Origin: Gammaproteobacteria bacterium | GTDB taxonomy: Bacteria; Pseudomonadota; Gammaproteobacteria; Thiohalomonadales; Thiohalomonadaceae | NCBI GenBank assembly: GCA_023228645.1 | Contig: JALOAT010000053.1 | Location: forward strand, 1-27,279 | DNA length: 27,279 nucleotides | Direction of reading: 5' to 3' | Shown here: positions 1 through 7,298 of the stretch, piece by piece | Numbering within the stretch: the first letter of the stretch is position 1 | Layout of the letters: each line of letters starts with the position of its first letter | Program-made: the position numbers and the translations under genes | The notes under the pieces: model-generated | Databases searched by the model: none | Told to the model about the DNA's origin: nothing | Seen by the model: only the letters and a program-made list of their open reading frames with translations

Positions 1-374
1 AGGAAGGCATCATCACCTACAAGATCGCCGCCCATGCCGCCGACCTGGCCAAGGGCCATCCCGGCGCGCAGATCCGCGACAACGCCATGAGCAAGGCGCG
101 CTTCGAATTCCGCTGGGAAGACCAGTTCAACATCGGCCTCGACCCGGACCGCGCCCGCGAATACCACGACGCCACCCTGCCCAAGGACGCGCACAAGGTC
201 GCGCATTTCTGCTCCATGTGCGGTCCAAGCTTCTGTTCCATGAAGATCACCCAGGACGTGCGCGACTATGCCAAGGCCCACGGCCTCGAAACGGAACAGG
301 CTCTGCAGAAGGGCATGCAGGAAAAGGCGGTGGAGTTCGTCAACAGCGGCGCCGAGATGTACCGCAAGGCCTGA
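1..374 (+). CDS. thiC: Phosphomethylpyrimidine synthase ThiC, C-terminal part
   Basis: ThiC is a cytoplasmic radical-SAM enzyme that converts aminoimidazole ribotide to hydroxymethylpyrimidine phosphate for thiamine synthesis. Only the last 124 codons or so are present; the reading frame is open from base 3 and the start lies upstream of the window. The diagnostic C-terminal iron-sulfur motif CxxCxxxxC is intact, with cysteine codons at 210, 219 and 234, followed by the typical SMKI stretch. The residue before FC is serine, where many ThiC proteins have lysine. The HNH nuclease gene begins 11 bases after the stop, so the two are probably co-transcribed. Identity is secure from the motif and the flanking conserved sequence; the usual TPP riboswitch would lie outside the window. 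Confidence 0.97.
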   Translation, partial: EGIITYKIAAHAADLAKGHPGAQIRDNAMSKARFEFRWEDQFNIGLDPDRAREYHDATLPKDAHKVAHFCSMCGPSFCSMKITQDVRDYAKAHGLETEQALQKGMQEKAVEFVNSGAEMYRKA

Positions 375-385
375 GGGTGTGTGCA

Positions 386-772
386 ATGGCTGACAAAAAC
401 AAACCCATGGACACCAGTCGCCTCGATCGCGTCGTTGCCGAGGCGCGCCGCGAGGCGGACAAGCGCATGGCCGGTTACCGCGAGCAGTCGCTGCGCATCC
501 ATCCGTGGATCTGCGGGCGCTGCGGGCGGGAGTTCACCCGCCAGAACCTGCACGAGCTGACCGTCCACCACAAGGACCACAACCACGACAACAACCCGCC
601 GGACGGCAGCAACTGGGAAAACCTCTGCCTGTACTGCCACGACAACGAGCACCAGCGATACGTGGACCAGGTGCGCGGTTATGGCGGCGGAACCTCGTCC
701 GCTCAGAGCGCCCCCGCCACCCACAACCCCTTCGAAAACCTCAAGGACCTGCTGTCCAAGAAAGACCCGTAG
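386..772 (+). CDS. YajD-like HNH nuclease family protein
   Basis: A 128-residue protein of the HNH endonuclease superfamily, resembling E. coli YajD, whose physiological role is not well established. It has two zinc knuckles, CxxC at residues 43-46 and CxxCH at 81-85. Between them lies the beta-beta-alpha-metal core, with HH at 61-62, D64, H65, N76 and N79, so the catalytic residues look intact. The N-terminal third is charged and helical; the last 30 residues are low complexity. I chose the ATG at 386 because it lies just after the thiC stop, has a G-rich ribosome site overlapping that stop (GAGGGTG), and gives the family's usual length. Earlier in-frame starts run back inside thiC. Probably translated from the thiC transcript. 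Confidence 0.88.
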   Translation: MADKNKPMDTSRLDRVVAEARREADKRMAGYREQSLRIHPWICGRCGREFTRQNLHELTVHHKDHNHDNNPPDGSNWENLCLYCHDNEHQRYVDQVRGYGGGTSSAQSAPATHNPFENLKDLLSKKDP

Positions 773-787
773 CCCGATAAGCCGCCC

Positions 788-985
788 GTAGGAGCCCACA
801 TCGTGGGCGAATGCCTTTCACCCGCGGCGGCCTGCCGAACCCGCGCATTCGGCTACGGATGGTATCCAGGCGCATAGGGCGGGCCGTGCCCGCCCTATGC
901 CGAGCGTCCTCGGTGTTCTCTGTTGGGTTTGATTTTTTGGCAGGCATTCGCCTGCGGTGCGGGCTCCTACCGGAAGCCCGCACCG
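788..985. repeat. REP/BIME-like inverted repeat pair (GTAGGAGCC family)
   Basis: One unit begins GTAGGAGCCCAC at 788 and folds as GCCCAC/GTGGGC (794-799 with 803-808). A degenerate opposite-strand unit ends with GGGCTCCTAC at 970. Between them is a perfect 13-bp hairpin with arms 872-884 and 888-900. A further hairpin pairs 955-964 with 976-985. The same family recurs at 15875, 19556 and 19656. No T-tract follows the large hairpin, so a role in termination is uncertain. No gene is visible in the gap from 773 to 1233. Confidence 0.75.
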
Positions 986-1056
986 TGCCCGCCTGGTTGT
1001 CCGGCTTATGACTGAATCCCTCCGTGTCCTCTGCGTCTATTCTTCAGCTTTGAGGA

Positions 1057-1085
1057 TTGCGTCCGCCGGTCCGCTCGCGTACAGT
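1057..1085 (+). promoter_or_regulatory. Sigma-70-type promoter of the first rhlE
   Basis: A -35 element TTGCGT (1057-1062) is separated by 17 bases from a -10 element TACAGT (1080-1085). This predicts a start near 1091 and a 5' leader of about 140 bases. The second rhlE has a promoter of the same layout (8315-8343), which supports both calls. Confidence 0.6.
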
Positions 1086-1090
1086 CGCCG

Positions 1091-1233
1091 CGCACCCACG
1101 GGTGCAGGCGTTTCTCCCTCCTCGGTCTCCCGGTGGGTGATGTATGCGCCACACCGGCGCTTCGGACCCACGACTCCACGCCATCCCTTTGCTTTTGCGG
1201 CACGCCCATGGCGACGCGCCGAGAGGATTTCCC
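1091..1233 (+). promoter_or_regulatory. Structured rhlE leader RNA, copy 1
   Basis: The leader folds into an outer helix GTGGGT (1133-1138) with ACCCAC (1166-1171). This encloses an inner hairpin GCGCC (1146-1150), loop ACACC, GGCGC (1156-1160). The leader of the second rhlE has the same arrangement: the inner hairpin is nearly identical and the outer helix has different but still complementary bases. A small upstream hairpin GCACCC/GGGTGC starts near 1091. Autoregulation by the helicase or cold control are the obvious hypotheses; neither can be shown from the sequence. Confidence 0.6.
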
Positions 1234-2607
1234 ATGTCTTTCGCTGCCCTTGGCCTCGCGCCCGACCTCGTGCGCGCCGTGGCCGAACACGGTTACACCA
1301 CGCCCACGCCCATCCAGACTCAGGCCATTCCTTTGGTACTCGCAGGAAAGGACGTGCTGGCCGGCGCGCAGACCGGCACCGGTAAGACCGCCGGTTTCAC
1401 CCTGCCCATGCTGCAACGCCTGCACGGCGGCCCGCGCCGCAAGCTGCGCGCCCTGGTGCTCACGCCCACCCGTGAACTGGCCGCGCAGGTGGAGGAGAGC
1501 GTGCGCACCTACGGCAAGCATCTGCCGCTGCGCTCGGCGGTGGTGTTCGGCGGCGTCGGCATCAATCCGCAGATCGAAAAGCTCCGCCAGGGCGCGGACA
1601 TCCTGGTGGCCACACCGGGTCGCCTGCTCGACCTCGCGGGCCAGAAGGCGGTGGACCTGAGCAGCATCGAAATCCTGGTGCTGGACGAGGCCGATCGCAT
1701 GCTCGACATGGGCTTCATCCACGACCTGCGCCGCATCCTCGCCCTGCTGCCCAAGCGCCGTCAGAACCTGCTGTTCTCAGCCACCTATTCCGACGACATC
1801 AAGAAGCTGGCCGAACAGTTCCTGCACAATCCGGAATACGTGGAAGTGGCGCGCCGCAACACCGCCGCCGAGACCGTGCAGCAACAGGTGTACGCAGTGG
1901 ATCAGAAGCGCAAGCGCGAACTGCTGTCCTACCTCATCGGCAGCAACGACTGGCGTCAGGTGCTGGTGTTCACGCGCACCAAGCACGGCGCGAACCGCCT
2001 GGCAGAACAGCTCGGCAAGGACGGCCTCACCAGCGCCGCCATCCACGGCAACAAGAGCCAGGGTGCGCGCACCCGTGCGTTGGCCGACTTCAAGAGTGGC
2101 GCGGTGCGCGTGCTGGTGGCCACGGATATTGCCGCACGCGGCATCGACATCGACCAGTTGCCGCACGTGGTCAACTTTGAGTTGCCGAACGTGCCGGAAG
2201 ACTACGTGCACCGCATCGGCCGCACCGGTCGCGCGGGTGCCGAAGGTCATGCCATCTCGCTGGTGTGCGCCGATGAGCGCGATTACCTGAAGTCCATCGA
2301 ACGGCTCATCCGCCGCACCCTGTCGCAGACCCAGTTGCCCGGCTTCGAACCTGGCACCGCGAGCAATGCGCCGGCCGAGGACGAGGAACGGCGACGCGCA
2401 CCGCGCCCGCGCTCGGGCAATGCGCCGCGTCGGCATGACGGCACACGTGACGGGGCGGGCGCCGGGCGCAGGCCGGACGGCAATCGCGGCCGAAGCGGTC
2501 AACCGCGCGCTGCCAACGGCAATGCCCGTGGCCCGGCCAAGTCGGGTGAGGTGAACGGCAACCGCGCGCCGCAGGCACCGCGCGGCCGCGCACGGCGCAA
2601 TCCGTAG
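1234..2607 (+). CDS. rhlE: DEAD-box ATP-dependent RNA helicase, RhlE type (copy 1)
   Basis: A cytoplasmic ATP-dependent RNA-remodelling helicase of 457 residues; RhlE proteins act in ribosome maturation and RNA turnover. All core motifs are present: Q-motif glutamine near residue 28, Walker A AQTGTGKT at 45-52, PTRELA at 78-83, DEAD at 151-154, SAT at 182-184 and HRIGRTGR at 326-333. From about residue 370 there is a long Arg/Gly/Asn/Pro-rich basic tail, the usual RNA-tethering extension. I chose the ATG at 1234 because of the ribosome site GAGAGGA just upstream and the characteristic MSFAALGL start, which aligns with the start of the second rhlE. An earlier in-frame ATG at 1144 falls inside the structured leader. 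It has its own promoter and leader and no operon partner. The stop is followed by repeats and, on the other strand, a riboswitch terminator. Confidence 0.95.
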   Translation: MSFAALGLAPDLVRAVAEHGYTTPTPIQTQAIPLVLAGKDVLAGAQTGTGKTAGFTLPMLQRLHGGPRRKLRALVLTPTRELAAQVEESVRTYGKHLPLRSAVVFGGVGINPQIEKLRQGADILVATPGRLLDLAGQKAVDLSSIEILVLDEADRMLDMGFIHDLRRILALLPKRRQNLLFSATYSDDIKKLAEQFLHNPEYVEVARRNTAAETVQQQVYAVDQKRKRELLSYLIGSNDWRQVLVFTRTKHGANRLAEQLGKDGLTSAAIHGNKSQGARTRALADFKSGAVRVLVATDIAARGIDIDQLPHVVNFELPNVPEDYVHRIGRTGRAGAEGHAISLVCADERDYLKSIERLIRRTLSQTQLPGFEPGTASNAPAEDEERRRAPRPRSGNAPRRHDGTRDGAGAGRRPDGNRGRSGQPRAANGNARGPAKSGEVNGNRAPQAPRGRARRNP

Positions 2608-2644
2608 TTCTCAAAGCGAACTTCCGCCCGCGATGGTGCAGAGA

Positions 2645-2715
2645 TGTAGCCCGGATGGAGCGCCGCGGAATCCGGGAATCGCGGTGAAGATCCCGGACCC
2701 GCTGCGCTTCATCCG
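2645..2715. repeat. Inverted repeat pair (GTAGCCCGG family)
   Basis: A unit starting GTAGCCCGGATGGAGCG (2645) is followed after a short spacer by its approximate reverse complement, ending GCGCTTCATCCG near 2715. The arms form a long imperfect hairpin. A single related unit lies at 26572-26602. It sits between the 3' end of rhlE and the riboswitch terminator. Confidence 0.65.
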
Positions 2716-2749
2716 ATGAGACGGAAGAATTCACCGCCACGCAAACGAG

Positions 2750-2775
2750 AGCGGGGCGCACCGAGTGCGCCCCGC
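2750..2775 (-). terminator. Terminator hairpin of the c-di-GMP riboswitch
   Basis: A perfect 11-bp GC stem (2751-2761 with 2765-2775, three-base loop) begins seven bases after the riboswitch on the minus strand. It is followed by TCTCGTTT, a weak U-rich tail. The distal arm plus one base, CCCCGCT (plus-strand 2750-2756), is exactly complementary to AGCGGGG inside the aptamer (plus-strand 2792-2798). An antiterminator can therefore compete with it. It could also help end rhlE transcription from the other strand, but there it has no T-tract. Confidence 0.65.
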
Positions 2776-2782
2776 AGAGAGT

Positions 2783-2886
2783 GGCTGGCAACCCCGCTAC
2801 CCTGGGAGAAATGCCCCGAAGGACACCGCCCTTTAGGCCGGAGGCTTTGCGCCCTCATCTTTCGATGAGTTTGCTTTTCGCAGCCC
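2783..2886 (-). ncRNA. Cyclic-di-GMP-I (GEMM-I) riboswitch aptamer
   Basis: Read on the minus strand, this segment has the hallmarks of the c-di-GMP-I class in order. First is GCAAAC, then a perfect CTCATC/GATGAG stem capped by a GAAA tetraloop. Next is the invariant GCGCAAAGCCTCCGGCCTAA receptor arm, a variable hairpin TGTCC/GGGCA with a TTCG loop, and finally AGGGTAGCGGGGTTGCC. The ends GGCT and AGCC close the outer stem. The base just before CAAAC is G, as expected for c-di-GMP rather than cGAMP specificity; that is family knowledge applied to this sequence. A terminator with a possible antiterminator follows. Downstream on this strand I find only a repeat and the antisense of rhlE, so no regulated gene is evident. 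Confidence 0.93.
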
Positions 2887-3161
2887 TCGCCGCAAAGGTA
2901 GGCCGCGCTGGCCTGGTGCAAATCGCCAAAGCGATCAATAAACGTCATGGAATTGCGGAGGTCGTTCCGATCGATGCGGGGCAATGCGCGGTCGCTTATT
3001 GCAGCCTGCGCGGCCGTTTCGCATCGCGAGGCGCCTGAAGCAGACTCGCGCCAAGGCGCAAGACCCGGAAGAGCATGCAGGATGCCGCCGGGCGGTCCGG
3101 TGGCCGGTATCTGTGATGACCTACCCTTGCACTATAAGCGACGTGCAGCGGGAGGATTACC

Positions 3162-4511
3162 ATGGCAGACCAGACTGCGGCAGGTCGGCACGCCGACACG
3201 CCGAGCGAGTTTCGCGGGCGGGCGTGGCGTGATGTGGGCAAGCGCACCGCCGGCGAGGTGAAGAAGGACCGCCTGTCCATGGTGGCGGCGGGGGTGGCGT
3301 TCTACGCGTTTCTCGCCCTGTTCCCGGCCATCGCCGCCATCGTGTCCATCTACGGCATGGTCGCCAATCCCGCGGACATCCAACAGGCGGTACAAGGCAT
3401 GCGCGGCATGCTGCCGACCGAAGTGGTGGACATCGTCAGCCGGCAGATGTCGTCCATTGCCTCGGCCTCGGGCGCCGCCCTGGGGCTCAGCGCGATCATC
3501 AGCCTGCTGCTCGCCATCTGGAGCACCACCAAGGGCACCAAGGCGCTCATGGAGGCGCTCAACATCGCTTACGAAGAGGAAGAGTCCCGCGGCTTCCTGC
3601 GCCTCAACGCCGTGGCGCTGTTGCTGACGATAGGGGCCATCGTCGGCCTTATTCTCGCCGCCGTGCTGGTGGTGGCCTTCCCGGCTTTGGTCGGCGCGCT
3701 CGGCCTGCCGGACACCATCGCGACGGTGATCTCCTGGGCGCGTTGGCCGGTGCTCGCGCTGGCGCTGATGGCGGGGCTGGCGCTCTTTTACCGCTACGGA
3801 CCGAGCCGGGCGGCGCCGCGTTTTCGCTGGGTGAGCTGGGGCGCGGTCGCGGCTACGGTGTTGTGGCTCATCGCCTCCGGGCTGTTCTCGTTCTACGTCG
3901 CCAACTTCGGTTCGTATAACGAAACCTACGGCTCCCTCGCCGCCATCGTGATCCTGCTCATGTGGTTCTATATCTCGGCCTTCGTGATCCTGATCGGCGC
4001 CGAGATGAACGCCGAGATGGAACATCAGACCGAGCGTGACACCACCACGGGCACGGGCGAGGCCGTGCCCATGGGTGCGCGCCGGGCGGCCATGGCCGAC
4101 ACGGCGGCTGGCGAGCGTGAGCCGGCCGGCGAGGCGCCACGCCGGCGGCCATCGCCCGCCGAGGAACATCCCACGCGCGCGGCACGCACGACCGGCAAGG
4201 GCGCGCGGCGTCCCGAGATCGATGCGCTTGCGGCGGATGCCGATCGGGCGCGTGCGGCGTTCCGCGATACCGTCGGCAGCCTCGGCGCACGGCTGTCGCC
4301 GCGCGGTGCCGCGGACACGGTGATCGGCGCGGTACGCGAAGGTCGTGCGTCACACGCTGCGACAAGGCCCGGACGCGGGACCTACGACTACCTGCGCCAG
4401 GAACGCCCGCTGCTGGTGGGTGCGCTCGGGATGGCGGTGGGAGCGGCCCTGGCGCGGACCGGGGTGAAAGGGCGGCGGCCCGAAGGTCCGGGCGAACGCC
4501 CGTTGCGCTGA
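3162..4511 (+). CDS. YihY/BrkB-family inner-membrane protein with DUF3618-like tail
   Basis: An inner-membrane protein of 449 residues in the YihY/virulence factor BrkB family. The family was once annotated as RNase BN; its true function is unsettled. Residues 1-285 carry the membrane domain: a cytoplasmic basic start, then about six hydrophobic segments, with the family features SMVAAGVAFYAF, a YGPSR loop and a GSYNETYGSLAA segment before the last helices. Residues 290-390 are Arg/Ala/Pro-rich and probably unstructured. The C-terminus (about 345-435) has an alpha-helical stretch and an ERPLLVGALGMAVGAALA hydrophobic segment resembling DUF3618. That is an added module, since typical YihY proteins end near 300 residues. 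The start at 3162 is preceded by a strong GGAGGA site at 3151. It is a lone gene, convergent with the diguanylate cyclase gene. Confidence 0.88.
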   Translation: MADQTAAGRHADTPSEFRGRAWRDVGKRTAGEVKKDRLSMVAAGVAFYAFLALFPAIAAIVSIYGMVANPADIQQAVQGMRGMLPTEVVDIVSRQMSSIASASGAALGLSAIISLLLAIWSTTKGTKALMEALNIAYEEEESRGFLRLNAVALLLTIGAIVGLILAAVLVVAFPALVGALGLPDTIATVISWARWPVLALALMAGLALFYRYGPSRAAPRFRWVSWGAVAATVLWLIASGLFSFYVANFGSYNETYGSLAAIVILLMWFYISAFVILIGAEMNAEMEHQTERDTTTGTGEAVPMGARRAAMADTAAGEREPAGEAPRRRPSPAEEHPTRAARTTGKGARRPEIDALAADADRARAAFRDTVGSLGARLSPRGAADTVIGAVREGRASHAATRPGRGTYDYLRQERPLLVGALGMAVGAALARTGVKGRRPEGPGERPLR

Positions 4512-4525
4512 GCGCATGGCGGCGG

Positions 4526-4546
4526 CCTGCGGCACATCGCCGCAGG
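4526..4546. terminator. Hairpin between convergent genes
   Basis: A perfect 8-bp stem CCTGCGGC/GCCGCAGG with a five-base loop lies between the convergent yihY-like and GGDEF genes. There is no T-tract on either side, so it is only a candidate bidirectional terminator. Confidence 0.35.
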
Positions 4547-4564
4547 TCGCTGGCGCGCACTCGC

Positions 4565-5632
4565 TCAGTCCCTCACGACCCGGTTACGGCCGGCGGCCTT
4601 CGCGGCATAAACGGCCTGATCGGCGGCGTGCAGCAGGCGGGCGGCGGCCGCCTCGTCGCTGTCGTTCGGGACCTGCACGGCCACGCCTGCGGACAAGGTG
4701 ATGGACACCGCGCGGCCGTCTTCCAGCATGAACGGCACGTCGCCGATGGCCGCACGGATGCGCTCGGCGATCTCCTTGGCGCGCTCACCGTCGGCGCCCG
4801 GCAGCAAGGCCACGAATTCCTCGCCGCCGTAGCGGCACAGCACGTCGCTGCGACGCAGCTCGGCGCGCATGCGCCGCGCGGCCTCGCGCAGCACCGTGTC
4901 GCCCGCCGCGTGGCCGTAGGTGTCGTTGAAGCGTTTGAAGTGGTCCACGTCGAGGAACATGCAGGCCAGCGGTGATGCCGTTCGCGCCGCACACGCCACC
5001 GCCTCGGCAAGGCGTTGGTCCAGATAGCGGCGGTTGCTCGCGCCCGTGAGCGGGTCGGTGAAGCTCAGCAGACGCACGCGTTCGTGATTCGCGCCGTTCT
5101 CGATGCAAATGGCCACCACGGCGGCCAGCCGCGCGAGGAAGTCCGTGCGACTGTCCGGCGTATAGCGCTTGGGATCCGCGCTGCCGAAGTTCAGGCTGCC
5201 GATGCATTCGTCGCCGCGCCACAGGGGCAGCAGCGCCACGGAAACCGGTGGGGGGTGTGAGGGGAACAACGGCGCGTAGCGCGGGCCGAAGCACTCGAGC
5301 AACGGCGTGCGGCGCGCGAGTCCGAGCGCCTCGAGGCGCTCGGCATCGAGCAGCAGCACTTGTTGGGCGATGTGCGGCGGGAGGTCACAGGCCTCCAGCA
5401 GCTGCGGCAGTTCCTGGCGCGGGTCGGCGAGCGCCAGGCTGACATGCTCGAGGGCGAAGGCGGCGGGGAAATCGAGCACGATGCGCGCCAGCACCTCATG
5501 CAGCGAGGTGGTCGCGATGAGCTGCAGCTCCTGTTCATTGAAGCGCTGCAGTTTCTCTTCATTGTCCCGCGCCAGCGCGAGCAACCGGCGGAGCTGCGCC
5601 CGCGCACCGGCTTCGGAATGATGGCCGTCCAT
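4565..5632 (-). CDS. Diguanylate cyclase, DUF484/GAF-like sensor plus GGDEF domain
   Basis: A 355-residue protein expected to make cyclic-di-GMP from two GTP. The N-terminal part (about 1-45) is a helical coiled segment. Residues 45-190 resemble the DUF484/GAF-like sensor fold, with the GSLNFGS and RYTPDSRTDFLARLA features seen in DUF484 proteins. The GGDEF domain follows from about 195: FTDPLTGASNRRYL opens it, the active site reads GGEEF at 269-273, and an RxxD inhibitory site (RRSD) sits five residues before it. Both catalysis and product inhibition should therefore be intact. No transmembrane segment is seen, so the enzyme is probably cytoplasmic. I chose the ATG at 5632, which has GAAGGAA eight bases upstream; a GTG at 5638 would sit too close to that site. 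It is divergent from yqaA. A c-di-GMP riboswitch lies about 1.7 kb beyond its 3' end on the same strand. Confidence 0.92.
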   Translation of the reverse strand: MDGHHSEAGARAQLRRLLALARDNEEKLQRFNEQELQLIATTSLHEVLARIVLDFPAAFALEHVSLALADPRQELPQLLEACDLPPHIAQQVLLLDAERLEALGLARRTPLLECFGPRYAPLFPSHPPPVSVALLPLWRGDECIGSLNFGSADPKRYTPDSRTDFLARLAAVVAICIENGANHERVRLLSFTDPLTGASNRRYLDQRLAEAVACAARTASPLACMFLDVDHFKRFNDTYGHAAGDTVLREAARRMRAELRRSDVLCRYGGEEFVALLPGADGERAKEIAERIRAAIGDVPFMLEDGRAVSITLSAGVAVQVPNDSDEAAAARLLHAADQAVYAAKAAGRNRVVRD

Positions 5633-5787
5633 CAGCACGTTCCTTCGAGGGGCGCGCGCATGATCCTCCGCGGGCGGGCACGACGCAAGCGCCGCGGCCC
5701 GTGAGCTCTCCCTTCAAGCCCGGTACACTTTGCCGCCGCACGCCTGTAGCGGAAAATCCCCGAGCAATCGCAGGGACGGTGATATCC

Positions 5788-6210
5788 ATGAAAGAAATCG
5801 GTCTTGGCCTGCTTTTTACCAGCGCCTTCGTCTCCTCCACGCTGCTGCCGGGTGGATCGGAGGCGTTGTTCGTGGCGCTGTTGTGGCAGGGCGGGCACGC
5901 CCCGCTGCCCCTGCTGCTGACAGCCACGGCCGGCAATGCGCTGGGCGGCCTGACCTCGCTTGGCGTCGGTGCGCTCATCGCGCGGCGCTATCCGGCGTAG
6001 GCACTCGCCAAGCCGGCGCACCGCAAGGCGGTTGAGCGGGTGCGGCGCTTCGGCGCGCCGGTGCTGCTGTTGTCGTGGTTGCCGGTGGTGGGCGATCCGC
6101 TGTGCGTGGCCGCGGGTTGGCTGCGCCTGCCCTGGATCGCTGCATTCATGTTCATCGCCCTCGGCAAAGGGCTGCGCTACGCCGCGCTGATCCCTGCCGC
6201 CGGCATGTAG
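5788..6210 (+). pseudogene. yqaA: YqaA-family (DedA/VTT) membrane protein, interrupted by an amber codon
   Basis: The frame encodes a recognisable YqaA protein: the start has SSTLLPGGSEA and LTATAGNALGGLTSL, the second half LLSWLPVVGDPLC and LGKGLRYAAL. These match the small inner-membrane proteins of the DedA superfamily. An in-frame TAG at 5998-6000 (codon 71) divides it into two halves. The frame continues without a shift to a second TAG at 6208, giving 140 codons in total against about 142 residues in E. coli YqaA. Everything on both sides of the stop looks conserved, so this is a single substitution, probably of a CAG or GAG codon. It is either recent inactivation, a read-through codon, or a sequencing error. 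The ATG at 5788 gives the family's expected start. Confidence 0.85.
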
Positions 6211-6259
6211 CGTTCCTGCCGAGGCTAATCTTTTCGAAGAAGCTTATCGGAACCTGTCC

Positions 6260-6739
6260 ATGCATCCGTTCCTCTGGTTGGGCGTGGCCTTGGGTGTGGG
6301 CGTGGTCGCCGGCATGCGCAGCCTGGTGCCGCCGGCCGTGGTGAGCCGCACGCTTTCACGGCAGCCGGTGGCGGATGATGCCGGCGCCGTGGAGCGCGTG
6401 CTGGCCTCACCGCGGACCGCCTCGGTGCTTTCGGCGCTCGCCATCGGCGAGGAGATCATCGACAAGCTGCCGGGCGTGCCGCCGCGCACCCGTGCAGCGG
6501 CCTTGGCCGTGCGTGCCGTCGCCGGGGCATTGAGCGCCGCGCCCATCGCCATGCGCCACTCCCTGCATCTGGCACCGGTCGGTCTGGTGGCCGCGGCCGG
6601 CGCCATCGTGGGTGCGTTCCTGTTCGTGCGCGTACGGCGGCGCATCGCCACGGGCACCGGTCTGCCGGACGCCATCGTCGGCACGGCGGAGGACGCCGCG
6701 GCCATCGCCGCCGCCACGCGCCTGCTGCGCAAGCTGTGA
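6260..6739 (+). CDS. DUF4126-like small membrane protein
   Basis: A 159-residue hydrophobic protein that looks like the DUF4126 family, whose function is unknown. It opens with a membrane segment including GVVAGMRSLVPPA, a motif I associate with this family. A middle segment with EEIIDKLPGVPPRT follows, then two further hydrophobic stretches and an Ala-rich end. The start at 6260 begins directly in the conserved region; the ribosome site is weak (GGAAC). It follows the broken yqaA gene by 49 bases and precedes the SEC-C gene by 46 bases, so the three may share a transcript. The family assignment is from pattern recognition and is less certain than the existence of the gene. Confidence 0.72.
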   Translation: MHPFLWLGVALGVGVVAGMRSLVPPAVVSRTLSRQPVADDAGAVERVLASPRTASVLSALAIGEEIIDKLPGVPPRTRAAALAVRAVAGALSAAPIAMRHSLHLAPVGLVAAAGAIVGAFLFVRVRRRIATGTGLPDAIVGTAEDAAAIAAATRLLRKL

Positions 6740-6785
6740 GCGGCGTTTGAGTATCATGGGGCATCGACTGAACGCCGGTGTGCCC

Positions 6786-7253
6786 ATGTCCGAACCTTCT
6801 TCGCCTTGTCCCTGCGGCAGCGGCGCCGCCCTGGCCGCCTGTTGCGGACCTTGGCTGGCCGGCGCCGCCGCGCCCACGGCCGAACAGCTCATGCGGGCGC
6901 GCTACACCGCCTACGTGCTCGGCGACGTCGCCTTCCTGCGCGCCAGCTGGCATCCCTCGACCCGCCCCGTGGACATCGAGCCCGGTGACGGTCCTGTCTG
7001 GCTGCGGTTGGAGGTCTGTGCCACCACGGCGGGGCAAGTGGACGATGAGGCGGGCACGGTCGAGTTCATGGCCCATTATCGCGACGGCGTGCGCCTCGGC
7101 GTGTTGCACGAGGTGAGCCGCTTCGTGCGCGAAGCCGGGCGGTGGTACTACCTGGACGGCGAGGTGAGGACCGGGGCCACGCACAAGGCCGGGCGCAACG
7201 ACCCGTGTCCCTGCGGCAGCGGACGCAAGTTCAAGCGCTGCTGCGGCGCATGA
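6786..7253 (+). CDS. YchJ-family (UPF0225) protein with two SEC-C motifs
   Basis: A 155-residue protein of the YchJ/UPF0225 family. SEC-C motifs are small zinc-binding elements first described at the C-terminus of SecA; YchJ itself has no firmly assigned function. There is one at each end: CPC...CC with C8, C10, C19, C20, and a canonical one at C141, C143, C152, C153. The core between them has the NTF2-like features LMRARYTAYVLGD and SWHPSTRP. I chose the ATG at 6786 because the N-terminal SEC-C begins right after it; an in-frame ATG at 6756 would add ten residues without family support. It precedes a convergent AsmA-like gene. Confidence 0.9.
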   Translation: MSEPSSPCPCGSGAALAACCGPWLAGAAAPTAEQLMRARYTAYVLGDVAFLRASWHPSTRPVDIEPGDGPVWLRLEVCATTAGQVDDEAGTVEFMAHYRDGVRLGVLHEVSRFVREAGRWYYLDGEVRTGATHKAGRNDPCPCGSGRKFKRCCGA

Positions 7254-7298
7254 GGCCGGCTTGCGCCGGAAGGGCGAGGGGCTGATCCGTTCCCTTCC

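Noticed and set aside
218..385. Longer N-terminus for the HNH nuclease
   Set aside because: It would overlap thiC in another frame; the residues before 386 are a shadow of thiC, and family length fits the shorter form.
871..900. Perfect 13-bp hairpin as a strong terminator for yajD
   Set aside because: No T-tract follows it and it is embedded in a repeat pair about 100 bases after the stop; it is listed as part of the repeat instead.
2709..2984. A 91-codon minus-strand frame containing CEKQTHRKMRAQSLRPKG
   Set aside because: It is the translation of the c-di-GMP riboswitch itself; its apparent conservation would come from the RNA.
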